A stretch of DNA of 64,000 nt, from contig JASANH010000908.1 in NCBI GenBank assembly GCA_030248295.1, positions 496,001 through 560,000 of the forward strand, written 5' to 3'. This document shows, one piece after another, positions 1 through 10,233 of this stretch. The notes below the pieces were generated by a model. That model saw only the letters and a list, made by a program, of their open reading frames with translations. It was not told where the DNA came from and ran no database searches. The DNA is from Mesodorylaimus sp. YZB2_4. Its lineage: Eukaryota > Nematoda > Enoplea > Dorylaimida > Dorylaimidae. A program made the translations under genes and the position numbers. How positions within the stretch are numbered: the first letter of the stretch is position 1; every line of letters starts with the position of its first letter.

Positions 1-576
1 GGACGTGGTGCAGTTCTCGATTTGGGTGCTGGTGATGGGAATATCACTGAAAAATTTCGACCTTATTTTGACGCTTTATACGCCACTGAAACATCGCCGA
101 TTATGCAACGTCGATTACGAAATCGAGGCATAAAAGTGTTGGCAATCGATGATTGGTGGCGACTGGATAAAGATGACATTCCTCGATTTCGATTGATTTC
201 CTGTTTGAACTTATTGGATCGGCATACACAACCATTGACATTACTGCGGCAGCTACACACGAAGGCTAGAGCCGACGAAGCCCTGGTTTTGTTGGCTGTG
301 GTCCTACCGTGGAGTCAGTACGTCGAGTATCAAGTGCAGGATAGTTCGGGGCGTACGACGACATCCAACCAGCCCTTGGAGTCGATAGTGATCGAGGGAC
401 AGTCGTTCGAGGCCCAACTGACCCGTTTGGTCGAACAGGTGCTGCAACCGAATGGATTCCAAGTCGTCCGATGGACTCGATTGCCTTACTTGTGCGAGGG
501 GGATCTGAATAGAAGTCTATACTGGTTAGATGATGCCGTACTACTGTTGAAGGCGGTCGATCCCATAGCGGAGTGA
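1..576 (+). CDS. METTL9: METTL9-type protein-histidine methyltransferase, 3' part
   Basis: Partial gene: the reading frame is open from the first base and ends with TGA at 574-576, so the N-terminus lies outside the window. METTL9 (DREV) enzymes are SAM-dependent methyltransferases that put a methyl group on the N1 of histidine in HxH motifs of target proteins. Visible here are the SAM-binding motif I (LDLGAGDGNIT, about residues 6-16 of the fragment), the family signature SCLNLLDR followed by QPLTLL, and the C-terminal block RLPYLCEGD...LDDAVLLLK, which all occur in the same order in animal METTL9. The visible 191 residues match the catalytic domain without gaps or stops. No intron is seen in this part. 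Recognition is from family knowledge; no search was run. Confidence 0.9.
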   Translation, partial: GRGAVLDLGAGDGNITEKFRPYFDALYATETSPIMQRRLRNRGIKVLAIDDWWRLDKDDIPRFRLISCLNLLDRHTQPLTLLRQLHTKARADEALVLLAVVLPWSQYVEYQVQDSSGRTTTSNQPLESIVIEGQSFEAQLTRLVEQVLQPNGFQVVRWTRLPYLCEGDLNRSLYWLDDAVLLLKAVDPIAE

Positions 577-1703
577 AGAGGGTGCTGATTCGGTTTTTAC
601 TTGTCTCGGGGTTTGATACTTAGTTACGGTTGGATTCTGTCGCTGGTCCTTTTCGTGCACTTGGGTTGGTTCGGGTAGCAGTGAGCTTCTTGTTCTGGTG
701 TGCATTTGATAGTGGGCGGGCAAGTGACTTCTAGTTCGCATGCACGTCAACAGTACCCCATCTACACACACTGCAGGCGGCGCAGCATTACCTTTTCTCT
801 GCTGAATTATCCCTGTGTTTTTCAGGTCATCATTTTCCTAGCGTTTAGTTCCGCCTCGGGGCAGGGTCCGTTTCTCTGCACTTTCCAGTGTGTGCTTTCT
901 CGTTGATTCACGTTCACTTTCCTCGTGTCCACGATCGTGTCCAGCCATCGTTTCTTTGGCCCCTGCGTTTGTCAGATCATTTTCACAAAATAGTTCTGAA
1001 ACAGCTCAGCGCAGCACAGGTGGCTCCTTATTTTCAAGTGACACATCCTGTGTACTGCTGCCACTGTTACGTCACTTGTCAGAAAAACGCTCCCGCCCAA
1101 TGTTGGCCAGAGCTGCCTGAACCCTGAACCTGTTCCCCTGGCAGTTACCACTACTGTACATGTCAGCTTGACTCTAGTCACCATGACCTCCAGCATGTCT
1201 AAATCACAACGGTTAGTGCAAAACAAATGTTTTCGATAGTCTTCTATATGGGCCTTTTTCGAGACCCTGTCACTCCCTGCCATGCTAGGGAATCAGGGAC
1301 GCAGAGCTTTGAGAGCACGCTGGACGGAACAAATGGCGCACAAAGTTGGTTCATCATCCGCTGCACATGGTAGTAGTGATCTGGGCAAGAAGACTTCGGA
1401 AGTCGAACAACAGTAGGTTAGGTTAATTCATGGTCAGAAGCATCGAGTCCCTAACGTCACTCGCTGGCATGGATCGCTGAGAAGCTTGTCAGACAGAAGC
1501 GTACACGTGCACGCCGTGTACATATGTACAGTAGATCATACCCCTACATTGTAAAGTGCACTATCATCCTTCATGTCAACTGCTGTACGCACTTTACGCT
1601 TTTAGAGGACTCCCTAGCCGCTCATTATGGGATCGTCACTCCGTGCGTGTGCGCCACAGTGAGCAGTCGGTCATTCAAACGTGCAGACAACGAGTTGGTG
1701 GTC
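577..1703. other. Intergenic stretch, no gene seen
   Basis: About 1.1 kb between the METTL9 stop and the next gene. Open frames here are short and overlap one another on both strands, with no recognisable domain. The only structure noted is a perfect 9-base inverted repeat near its right end (GTAAAGTGC at 1551-1559 and GCACTTTAC at 1589-1597), about 110-150 bases before the next start codon. Confidence 0.5.
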
Positions 1704-2659
1704 ATGCCAGCGATCAGTGCAGAGCAAGCGCTTTCGACGACGTATTCGAGCGAAACAGTGGCGATGTCATGGACCATATTCACAGCGAGCATTCTCGGCG
1801 CAGCAATGATCATATCGATGATCGTCGTTTGGGCGATTTGCGCCTGCCCTGGCGGACAAAACAACAAGGAGGGAAAAGGAGACACGACCAAGTGAGCAAT
1901 GCTGGCTGCAGAGCAAGAGGCGTAAAACAAACTCGTGTTTTCGTTTTAGGAAAGGTGTCAGCGAGAAAGTGGTGGAAGAACGCCTGGTTGCGCCCCCAAC
2001 GCCGTCACCACCCCCACCCGCAGAGGAGAAAATCATTCCTGATCTCCTGAAGCAACCGTTGGCGCCTGTTCACAAGACAATGATCGGCGAGCAAGACCCG
2101 CACTATTTCGAAATCGGTGGTCTCAGCCAACTGAAGAAAGGTACAGCGGGTCAATTATACTGTTGTGAGCCCCAAGGTTGCTAGGCTGGTATTTCTAGGA
2201 GCTCCGGAGGAAAAAGTGCCAGCTCGTGCGCCCAACTACCAGACGATTATGGGCTTGGATCAAGGTTTTGATGCGTCCAAGAAACCAAACGCGGCGGTTA
2301 CGATCATCAATGCGAAGACAGCCATGCCTGTACCTTCGGTTCGTGGAGGAACACCATCGATGGCGCCCACTTCCGTCGTATCGCCTAGCGTCAGCCAAAA
2401 GAAGAAAGGCACTGCTTCTCTCTGTCCAATCAAGAAAGGAACGGCATCGATCGCGCCAGCTGCTCCAGTAGGCAAGGGCACAGCCTCAATGGCCCCAGTT
2501 GCTCCGGTGGCGAAAGGAACGGCTACTCTTGCTGTCGCTGCTCCAGCTGTTCCAGCAGGCAAAGGTGCGGCTCCTCCGGTTCCAGCTTCCCCAGTCGCGA
2601 AAGGTAAGAGTCCATCTCCGAAAGTGGCGCTGGCCAAGCAATCGTTCGTATTCGGCTGA
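1704..2659 (+). CDS. Small single-pass membrane protein with KKGTAS repeat tail
   Basis: Three exons: 1704-1891, 1950-2140 and 2199-2659; introns are 58 bases each with GT...AG ends and matching phases (2, then 1), giving about 279 residues. Function unknown. Order of parts: short N-terminus (MPAISAEQAL...), one hydrophobic segment (about residues 22-48, ending VVWAICAC), a charged proline-rich stretch, the motif PHYFEIGG, the motif APNYQTIMGLDQGF, then a tail of repeated units of the form KKGTASMAP or VAKGTATLAV interleaved with Ala/Pro. The start is the ATG at 1704; the frame is open upstream to 1524, so an earlier start is possible. It shares the layout and two motifs with the gene at 12464 and may belong to the same lineage-specific family. 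It could be a cytoskeletal or sperm-type membrane protein, but nothing in the sequence proves this. Confidence 0.7.
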
Positions 2660-3171
2660 GAAACAGAAAAACGAAGCAATCGATCGAGTGAACACGCCAT
2701 GTGTCTCCTTGTGCTTGTGTCTGTGATACTTGCCCTGGTGTTGTATCAGATTGTCTTGAATTCGACTAGAATGGTGGCTTGCATCATCTTGGAATGCTCT
2801 GCGGTGCCCTCATGGTCCAGCCGTGGGTGAATCATTTCACAGAAATTTACTACCGTACACATGCATTCGAGAAAACGGAAACGACAGAGTGACAAAACGG
2901 CAAATCGCCATTAGTAACAGCGCATCTCTCACTTCCGTCGTGTCCATGCCCGCACTCGCGTCAAAGACCGCAATTTATTTACTAATTACATTAATTACTA
3001 ACTGTATTCAGCCGTAGTTGTGATAATGCACAAAGCGAAGTGACTAATCAGCTAGGAACCATCGATTGTGCTGAAGTCGCCTCGGAATGCTTTGGCTCTG
3101 CTCTGGAACACTAAAACTAGACGCAATCGATCAGCTAGCATACGAAAGCTGGCGCCTGGTATTCTGGGTCT
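2660..3171. other. Intergenic stretch, no gene seen
   Basis: About 0.5 kb between the KKGTAS-repeat gene and the duplicated segment. No credible coding frame or repeat was seen. Confidence 0.45.
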
Positions 3172-4047
3172 GTAACCAGCATCCCTGGCGGTTGGGAGTA
3201 ATCGATACGCTCCCCTGGATGGGAGGTCAACCCCCGTCAATAGATTAGGGTCGCACTATCTCCCGCCGCCTGGGTCCGCTGGTTACATAGATGGCAGATG
3301 CCACTGGACCCGACGCGTCTCGCCGCAAGCTCACTCGAATGGCCAAGGCCCACTTCTGCGTCCACTGGCCGATAATCGCTCAAAGCGTTCCAACTACAGC
3401 GTAGCTATACGACTATGAGACTTGTGCTCCAGGCAGCAATATGCTTGAAAACTATCACGTGTGCCCCTGGTCCTCTTGAAGAATGCTTACCCTAATCGTA
3501 GCTTCAGGAATTCTTTTCTTTGATATTTGGTTCGTGTGTAAGCCCCTGTTGCTTATAGCTTAACCCCTTAGCAAAAACCTCACTTATCAGTCCTAGGAAG
3601 TAGCAGTATGTAGGGTATCTATGGTTGTCTTATGTGACGGGAAAAGCATTGATTAGGTTTTCATTCCCTTCCTTGTAGATTTTTATTAGGTTTCATTGCG
3701 AAGCAGTTTAGACCCCCATCTACATTCCCTACATACGCCATACGAAGAGATGGCATGCCAAGTTGAACAGTTGCATACAAATGTTATCAAATGCCTCTCT
3801 CGACGCTTCCCAAGGCTCGTCAAAACCACGCGTCTTTCACCTGCCGCCATCGGGTATTAATTGAGACTCTAGCTCCTGTAATGTGATAGCGATTTCCGAC
3901 GGCGCCTCGTCAGCAGTTTGATAGAGAAGCTCACCAAATGGCAGAGCGAGTAACGAGGCAGCTCTGCTGATTGACTTCCAGCTACAAGATATTTGATCAA
4001 ATCAGTGGCTAGAGAGACTCTCGAAAGAGGTCATTGCGTATGTCAAC

Positions 4048-5022
4048 ATGGACAACGACACTAGCCAGCTGGTTCCCTCTTTGCCATTCAACTATCTGAA
4101 CACTCTGTTGGCTTTGCTGGCTCTGGCATTTAACATGGTCGTCCTCGTCCTTTGTCGCCAACACCTCCGCGACCATCAGTACATGTGGTTCATTGTCTCG
4201 TTGGCCCTGGCCGATGCAGTGTCTGCTGTTGAGGGCGTTCTCTTATCGCAGCCGTGGCTCATGGCCTACGATTCCATGTGCTTGTTGGCACCAACACTGG
4301 GCGTTGTCAGCGTGGGGGCGGCCATAACCTCGCATCCCTTGCTTGCCATCAATCGTTACGTGGCGATTGTTGGACAAAGTTGGTACAAGAAGGTCTTTGA
4401 AAATCGCTATTCGATCGGTCTGTTATTGTTGTTCAATTGGACAGTACCCGTGTGTTTTGCTGTGGTCGACTATCACGCTGGGTGTTTGAAAAGAGATCGA
4501 TATGATGCCAGCAGTTGCTTTTTCAACGCTGATCCTGGCCAACACGAATGCCTCGTTCCAAAAATGGTTCAATTTTTTATCTGCTATCCTGTTTTGGTCT
4601 ACTGTTATGGAAAATCATTTCTGGTACTGCGTAACCATGAGCGGCAGCTGGCGTCGTCGGGGGTGGTCAGCAGTAGCATGGCATCGGATCAGCAGCTATT
4701 GAAATTGATGGCCCTGCACGCCCTGATGCCCGTGTGCATCCATCTACCAGGCCTAAGTGTACTGCTCTTGTTCCCTCAACTCAGATTGCGCTATCCGTTC
4801 GTGGCCAAACTTGTGCTGGCCTCCTTGATGTGCGAGGCCATAGTCGACGCCCTGCTCACCCTAATTATCGTCAAGCTATTTCGAGTGGTCCTACAGGAGG
4901 CACTTCAGGCTTGCGCGTCACGGATCCTTCGTAGACAAACAGAGAAAACAGAGGTGACGAGTTTCGATCCCAGGGGTACAAAATCATCGAATAGATTGCC
5001 CGCACTGACGAGCCACGTGTGA
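4048..5022 (+). CDS. Rhodopsin-like 7TM receptor, copy 1
   Basis: Single-exon gene of 324 residues. Seven hydrophobic segments are apparent. Class A marks: N-glycosylation site NDT at residue 3, Asn in TM1 (AFNMVVL), LALAD in TM2, AINRYVAIV at the end of TM3 (an NRY form of the DRY motif) and Pro in TM5 (CYPVLVYCY). The usual NPxxY of TM7 is missing; the position reads IVDALLTLIIVKLF. This resembles divergent nematode chemoreceptor-type receptors more than conserved amine or peptide receptors, so ligand and role are unknown. A second copy sits at 8384. The ATG at 4048 is conserved in both copies, and the homology continues upstream as non-coding sequence. Confidence 0.8.
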   Translation: MDNDTSQLVPSLPFNYLNTLLALLALAFNMVVLVLCRQHLRDHQYMWFIVSLALADAVSAVEGVLLSQPWLMAYDSMCLLAPTLGVVSVGAAITSHPLLAINRYVAIVGQSWYKKVFENRYSIGLLLLFNWTVPVCFAVVDYHAGCLKRDRYDASSCFFNADPGQHECLVPKMVQFFICYPVLVYCYGKSFLVLRNHERQLASSGVVSSSMASDQQLLKLMALHALMPVCIHLPGLSVLLLFPQLRLRYPFVAKLVLASLMCEAIVDALLTLIIVKLFRVVLQEALQACASRILRRQTEKTEVTSFDPRGTKSSNRLPALTSHV

Positions 5023-5496
5023 CTCATAGAACACAAATTGGCTTGGCATTCTTCTTTTCCGACTACTGTACTCGTATCAAAGGATCGAGCTTACGATAGG
5101 ACTTGTGCCAGTTCTTTTTAAGTGCCCGCCTCCTTTACCTAATGGTTTCTTCGTGTGTTGTTCACGACTGATTCCTGGTTGACCTTCCCATGATGACGCA
5201 CGAGTGGTGAAACCAGCTGTCATGAGCTAGAAATCAAATTAACTAGCAATTCACGGCCAACCCACAGCGATGGTGCAGGTGCAGAAAAAATGAGCCTGAG
5301 TCAAAGCTGATTATTTGTCACGTATGTACAAAAGTCAAGTTAAGACACTGTGGTTGACGGTTTTACAAGAAACAATATGCCACACAAAATTGGGCACGAG
5401 CCATGGCCTTAGAGGTATCTTCTTCAAATATTATATCCCTCCTCCATTAGGTTTTAAAACGAGTTTATTGAAGCATAAACTTCAAAGAACAACGCG

Positions 5497-5958
5497 TACC
5501 GTATTTCCTCCAAATTCTCCACGGGGGAGAAATTTTTTCAAATGGGTCCCAGACGGGGGGGGGGGGGGAATAACCAGAGGGGGGAGGATCTTCATAGGGG
5601 GGAGAATAAAACTCAAACATTTTCCAAATGCCATTATAGAAAGATAGACAGCCTAAAGCTTCCCAACAAGTACCGCTAACTTTGTTTATTTCAATACTTC
5701 TCGTCCCGTATTCATGCTACTGATAGCCGAGTTCAATGAATATGCACGATATCTTCGTCTTCATCTTGATCCTCTGACTCTTCAAGGAAAACATTTTCTA
5801 ACACGCTAACACTCATGTCCTTCACATTTTCCACACCTGGTGATACTGTGTGGTAATTCAAATTTGTCACCGGGGGAGGATTTCAAGAGGGGATAAAGTT
5901 CAATGGGGTCTAGACGGTGGAGAATAACCAGAGGGCAGGATTTCGAGGAAATACGGTA
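5497..5958. mobile_element. MITE with TACCGTATTTCCTC terminal inverted repeats
   Basis: Begins TACCGTATTTCCTC and ends with its exact complement GAGGAAATACGGTA (14 bases, extending imperfectly to ~24). Flanked by TA, as for Tc1/mariner-type insertions (inference). No transposase. The inside is G-rich with a poly-G tract near 5555-5570 and two copies of a block GAATAACCAGAGG. The matching place in the downstream duplicate (about 9835-9850) has no insertion, giving an empty site. Confidence 0.75.
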
Positions 5959-6204
5959 GATTAGTTTTTGAAGGGCTCGCTCCGAGGTATTTTTTTTAAA
6001 GACGAGGCCTGGGGCTGCTTACCACCATATGATGATCGGTAATAAGTGCGTAAGACAGGCTTCCACGATCGCGCTTTATAGATTTGAGTCCACATTCTGC
6101 GTTTGCCTATGGAATAAACAATGAATTAATTAATGACGCACAGGTGACGGGACTGATTGGGCGTGAGTCGTGTACTAGTAATAGGCATGGACTTGGCATG
6201 TATT

Positions 6205-6400
6205 ATGCCCTCTGGCCAATTCGTGCACTGGTTCAGGGAGCCGGTCTGCCTCTCCTAAGTCAGGGCCAGCACAAGACTGAGAGCGAGGTCTATGTCGAGT
6301 GACTGGTCTGATTGCAGGCATCGGTAGAGAACTAGTCTAGAGTTTCTGGTCTGAACTTGCTCTTTGAGCACCTCGGGCTCAGGTCCGTCCTAATTTTTGC
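6205..6400 (+). repeat. Dispersed repeat family RF2, copy
   Basis: Matches 61970-62320 in two blocks: a region around GTGCACTGGTTCAGGGA, and a region GACTAGTCTAGAGTTTCTGG...GAGCACCTCGGG. Non-coding; probably a decayed transposable element. Confidence 0.55.
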
Positions 6401-6659
6401 CCGAGATATTGAGGAAAACTCAAATTCTGAAGGAGTGCCTGCCGTGCGCACGTTTTGAATTTCCCGCCCGCGTGCCATACATAGGCACATTAGAAAAGTT
6501 TTACTTCCGCTAAGACAATAAGTTTTGTGAGTTCTTTCGATAGAGGAAATAAAAAGGGGTCAAAAAAGTCGACTGGCCAAGTATATTGCATATGGGTCGA
6601 GTCTCTCAGAAACCCTCTCTTAAATTACTAAATTACTATTTCTGTTTTCTAAAGTTGGC

Positions 6660-6720
6660 CTTGAAGCATGGCCTTATAGCACCTTCGAAAGTCGGTGTCA
6701 AGCCCAATGACAAAGTATCG
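6660..6720 (+). pseudogene. Exon fragment related to the gene at 12464
   Basis: A run of more than 20 bases around 6687-6712 is identical to 12665-12690, inside the small membrane-protein gene (protein motif KVGVKPND). Similarity stops on both sides, no start or splice sites surround it, and the downstream frame departs from the parent. Likely a leftover of a duplicated or captured exon piece. Confidence 0.45.
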
Positions 6721-7434
6721 AGAAAGGTTATTCTTGTGTGCATTATTTTTGAAGAGCACCTATGAGACAGGTTTCTTTGATAGGGCAAGGTACAGATCTT
6801 CGTAATTTCCACAGTGCCCGCAGTTTCCTTGTCTGAAAAACGTGTTCACTTGTCGCACTCGCAGTCGCACGATAGTTGACTCGGTGGGTTGACTCGATAG
6901 TTCATCAGGTCCACTTCAACGAGCAGCAGTAGATCAATGTCAAAATAAGGGCAATTGTAGCCAGCTGATCAAAAAAACAATTCAGACGCCGAGAGACACA
7001 GTCAAGAAAATGGTGAGCACCTGTAAGTTTGCCTGGAGATGTGGAAAAACAGCCGGCCGCATAGGTTTAAGAGAAGCTAAAAGCGTGCAGTGCCAACAGG
7101 TGATGCGGAATGGGGTGGTGGTGTAACCAGCATTGGTCGATCTCCCGCATTGGCCATGAATGCTGGTTACAGGGGGCTGCTTACTCCTGTTTCTTCCTAA
7201 ACATGTTATTCGTGCGAGCTGGAATACTGCAAACCCCTCGACTGGTGATCAGAAGCAGGTCAGAACACGCGTCACCTAAAGCGTACGACTACGAGACTTG
7301 TGCTCCAGGCATAGCAATGATTTTAACGCATCACTTGTGCCCCTGGTCATCCTGAAGAATGCTGACCCAAATCGTACCTTTAGGAATCCTTTCCCTTGAT
7401 ATTTGGTTCATGTGTGAACCCCTGTTGCTTATTC

Positions 7435-7934
7435 CTTGAGTTAGCTTGGGACCTTTATGACAGAGGCATGTTTCCAGTTGTTCTTAGAAGGCTCATAAAA
7501 CTGACGACAGAGTACGAGGTGCTTCCTTCATAAAATGGCTCAATGTCATTATCCCCCGAAGGACGATTTCGGGTCTTATTTTTCATCGTCCTCGTGGGCG
7601 TGTTGACGCTGCACCAAAAAATGATCGATTATGCGATGCACAGCATTTTATCTCCCTTGTTCACTTCTATTTTACGATTGTCCTGTCTATGGGTTCTAGC
7701 TTCAGAACAGCGTCCTCCTACTTCAGACCGTATACATATGACTTTATGGGTCCTTGAAACGCTGGTTGTGCAACATGACTCGATGAGAAGGGCCTGACGG
7801 CGACACACTGCTGTCGCCGTGTTAGATCCGCCTAAAGCAAACCTTCGTACTTCGAGTCAAGCCTGTTTGGCAGTCTCGTACGTCTAAATCACTATCCCCA
7901 AATCTGCCAGCAATCAATTCTTGACTAGCTCAAG
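7435..7934. mobile_element. Probable non-autonomous insertion with short inverted ends
   Basis: Present only in copy 2 of the duplicated segment; copy 1 has about 15 unrelated bases here (3562-3577). It starts CTTGAGTTAG and ends CTAGCTCAAG, a 10-base inverted repeat with one mismatch. No transposase. An 84-residue open frame inside (7543-7797) shows no domain. The alternative is that copy 1 lost this piece. Confidence 0.45.
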
Positions 7935-8383
7935 CAAAGACCTCACTTATCAGTCCTAGCAAGTAGCAGTAGGGTATCTATGCTTGTATTCTGTGCTTGT
8001 GCTCCATGCGAAAAGCGAATAGGTTTTCATTCCTTCCTTCCTTGCAGGGCATCTTAGGCCCCCATGAGCATTCTCGATATTAAGAGATGGCATGCCAAGT
8101 TGAGCAGGTGCATACAAATGTTATCAAATGCCTCTCTCGACGCTTTCCGAGGCTCGTCAAAACCACGCGTCTTTCACCTACCGCCACTGGGTATTAATTG
8201 AGACACTAGCTACTGAAATGTGATAGCGGTTTCCGACGCGCCTCGTCAGCAGTTTGATAGAGAAGCTCACCAAATGGCAGAGCGAGTAACGAGGCAGCTC
8301 TGCTGATTGACTTCCAGCTACAAGATATTTGATCAAATCAGTGGCTAGAGAGACTCTCGAAAGAGGCCATTGCGTTTGTCAAC

Positions 8384-9358
8384 ATGGACAACGACACTAG
8401 CCAGCTAGTTCCCTCTTTGCCATTCAACTATCTGAACACTCTGTTGGCTTTGCTGGCTCTGGCATTTAACATGGTCGTCCTCGTCCTTTGTCGCCAACAC
8501 CTCCGCGACCATCAGTACATGTGGTTCATTGGCTCGTTGGCCCTGGCCGATGCAGTGTCTGCTGTTGAGGGCGTTCTCTTGTCGCAGCCGAGGCTCATGG
8601 CCTATGATTCCATGTGCTTGTTGGCACCAACACTGGGCGTTGTCAGCGTGGGGGCGGCCATAACCTCGCATCCCTTGCTTGCCATCAATCGTTACGTGGC
8701 AATTGTTAGACAAAGTTGGTACAAGAAGGTCTTTGAAAATCGCTGTTCGATCGGGCTGTTATTGTTGTTCAATTGGACAGTACCCGTGTGTTTTGCTGTG
8801 GTCGACTATCACGCTGGGTGTTTGGAAAGAGATCGATCCGATGCCAGCAGTTGCTTTTTCAACGCTGATCCTGGCCAACACGAATGCCTCGTTCCAAAAG
8901 TGGTTCATTTTTTTACCTGCTACCTCGTTTTGGTCTACTGCTACGGAAAATTATTTTGGGCATTGCGCAGTCATCAAAAGCAGTTGGCATCTTCAGGGGT
9001 GGGCAGCAGTAGCCTGGCATCGGATCAGCAGCTATTGAAATTGATGGCCCTGCACGCCCTGGTGCCCGTGTGCATCCATCTGCCAGGCCTAAGTGTACTG
9101 CTCTTGTTCCCTCAACTCAGATTGCGCTATCCGTTCGTGGCCAAACTTGTGCTGGCCTCGTTCATGTGCGAGGCCATAGTCGACGCCCTGCTCACCCTCC
9201 TCATCGTCAAGCTATTTCGAGTGGTCATACGGGAGGCAATTGGGGCTTGCGTGTCACGGATCCTTCGTAGACAAACAGAGAAGACGGAGGTGACGAGTTT
9301 GGATCCCAGGGGGACAAAATCATCGAATAGATTGACCACACTGACGAGCCACGTGTGA
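8384..9358 (+). CDS. Rhodopsin-like 7TM receptor, copy 2
   Basis: Single-exon gene of 324 residues, same length as copy 1, with about 29 differing residues by eye (roughly 91% identity). The NRY motif (AINRYVAIV) and the absence of NPxxY are shared. The differences are not spread evenly: only six fall in the first ~155 residues, while ten fall within TM5 and the third intracellular loop (about residues 180-205), including loss of the TM5 proline (CYPVL to CYLVL). The region after TM7 also changes (VVLQEALQACA to VVIREAIGACV). The frame is intact, so both copies may be functional. Ligand unknown. Confidence 0.8.
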   Translation: MDNDTSQLVPSLPFNYLNTLLALLALAFNMVVLVLCRQHLRDHQYMWFIGSLALADAVSAVEGVLLSQPRLMAYDSMCLLAPTLGVVSVGAAITSHPLLAINRYVAIVRQSWYKKVFENRCSIGLLLLFNWTVPVCFAVVDYHAGCLERDRSDASSCFFNADPGQHECLVPKVVHFFTCYLVLVYCYGKLFWALRSHQKQLASSGVGSSSLASDQQLLKLMALHALVPVCIHLPGLSVLLLFPQLRLRYPFVAKLVLASFMCEAIVDALLTLLIVKLFRVVIREAIGACVSRILRRQTEKTEVTSLDPRGTKSSNRLTTLTSHV

Positions 9359-10233
9359 GTCACGGAACGCAAATTGGGTGCTTAGGGCATACTTTTTTGC
9401 CGACTGCTGTACTTTCCTTTATTCGCACTTATTGTTAGAGACAGTATGTACGATAGGAAGCGTGCCAGGTCTTTTTAAGTGCACGCCTCCCATTTCTAAC
9501 AGTTTCTTTGTGTGTTGTTCAACTACTAATTCCTGGTTGACGTCTTTCTGTTTTGACGTAGAGTAGGATTGATGAAACCAGCTGTCATATGCTAGAGATC
9601 CAATTAACACACAATTCATGGCCAGCTCTTAGCGACGGAGCAGGTGTATCGAAAATGACGCTGAGTCCAAGCTTATTAGTCACGTATGTACTAGAGTCAA
9701 GCAGGTTGAGTAGGCTACACAACAATTGGAAAGGAGCCCCGCCTTTGGGGTCCCGTCTCCGAATAGTTAGCATACATCCCCCCACCTCCATTAGGTTTTG
9801 AGCGAGTTTATTGAGTCGTATGCGCCAAAAAAATCAACGCTTAGACTATGCAGTTTCTGAAGGGCTCGCCCTCGCATTTGGTGAAAGACGGAACCAGGGC
9901 GCTGTTCACCGCGATACTGCCCCGATCGGTAATCAGTGCGTAGACGGCCTTCCATGTCTCCACATTGCGCTTTAAAGACTTATTCCGCATTCTCCTTTTA
10001 TCGATCGAATATACAGTGAGTGAATGAATTGATGACGCACTGGTGACAGGACTGATGGGGCGTGAGTCAGAAACCACGACAAGAGGCACCGCGAACGCGA
10101 AGACAGACTTTGACTGTCAGAGTCATCGGCGAGTGTCCGACCAAGTGCTTGCTCGAAATGCGAACGTAATGACTAGAAGCACTAACTATGAGACTGACTG
10201 AATGCGTACTGACTGTCTGTCTGCCGCTTATCA

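Larger units (their letters stand above)
3172..6169 (+). repeat. Segmental duplication, copy 1
   Basis: Directly repeated at 7122-10069, in the same orientation, about 4.3 kb (receptor ATG to receptor ATG) to the left of copy 2. The unit begins near the shared GTAACCAGCAT and ends at GGGCGTGAGTC in both copies. Coding parts and the ~450 bases before the start codon are most alike; flanks are patchier. Copy 1 carries a 462-base insertion (5497-5958) missing from copy 2, and lacks the ~500-base insertion present in copy 2 (7435-7934). Confidence 0.85.
6170..7121. other. Spacer between duplicated segments
   Basis: About 0.95 kb separating the two copies. It contains a dispersed-repeat copy (6205-6400) and a short fragment of protein-coding origin (6660-6720). 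No intact gene was seen. Confidence 0.5.
7122..10069 (+). repeat. Segmental duplication, copy 2
   Basis: Direct copy of 3172-6169 with the same order: upstream block, receptor gene, downstream block ending GGGCGTGAGTC. It differs by the ~500-base insertion at 7435-7934 and by lacking the MITE of copy 1. The two copies are separated by about 950 bases. Confidence 0.85.
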
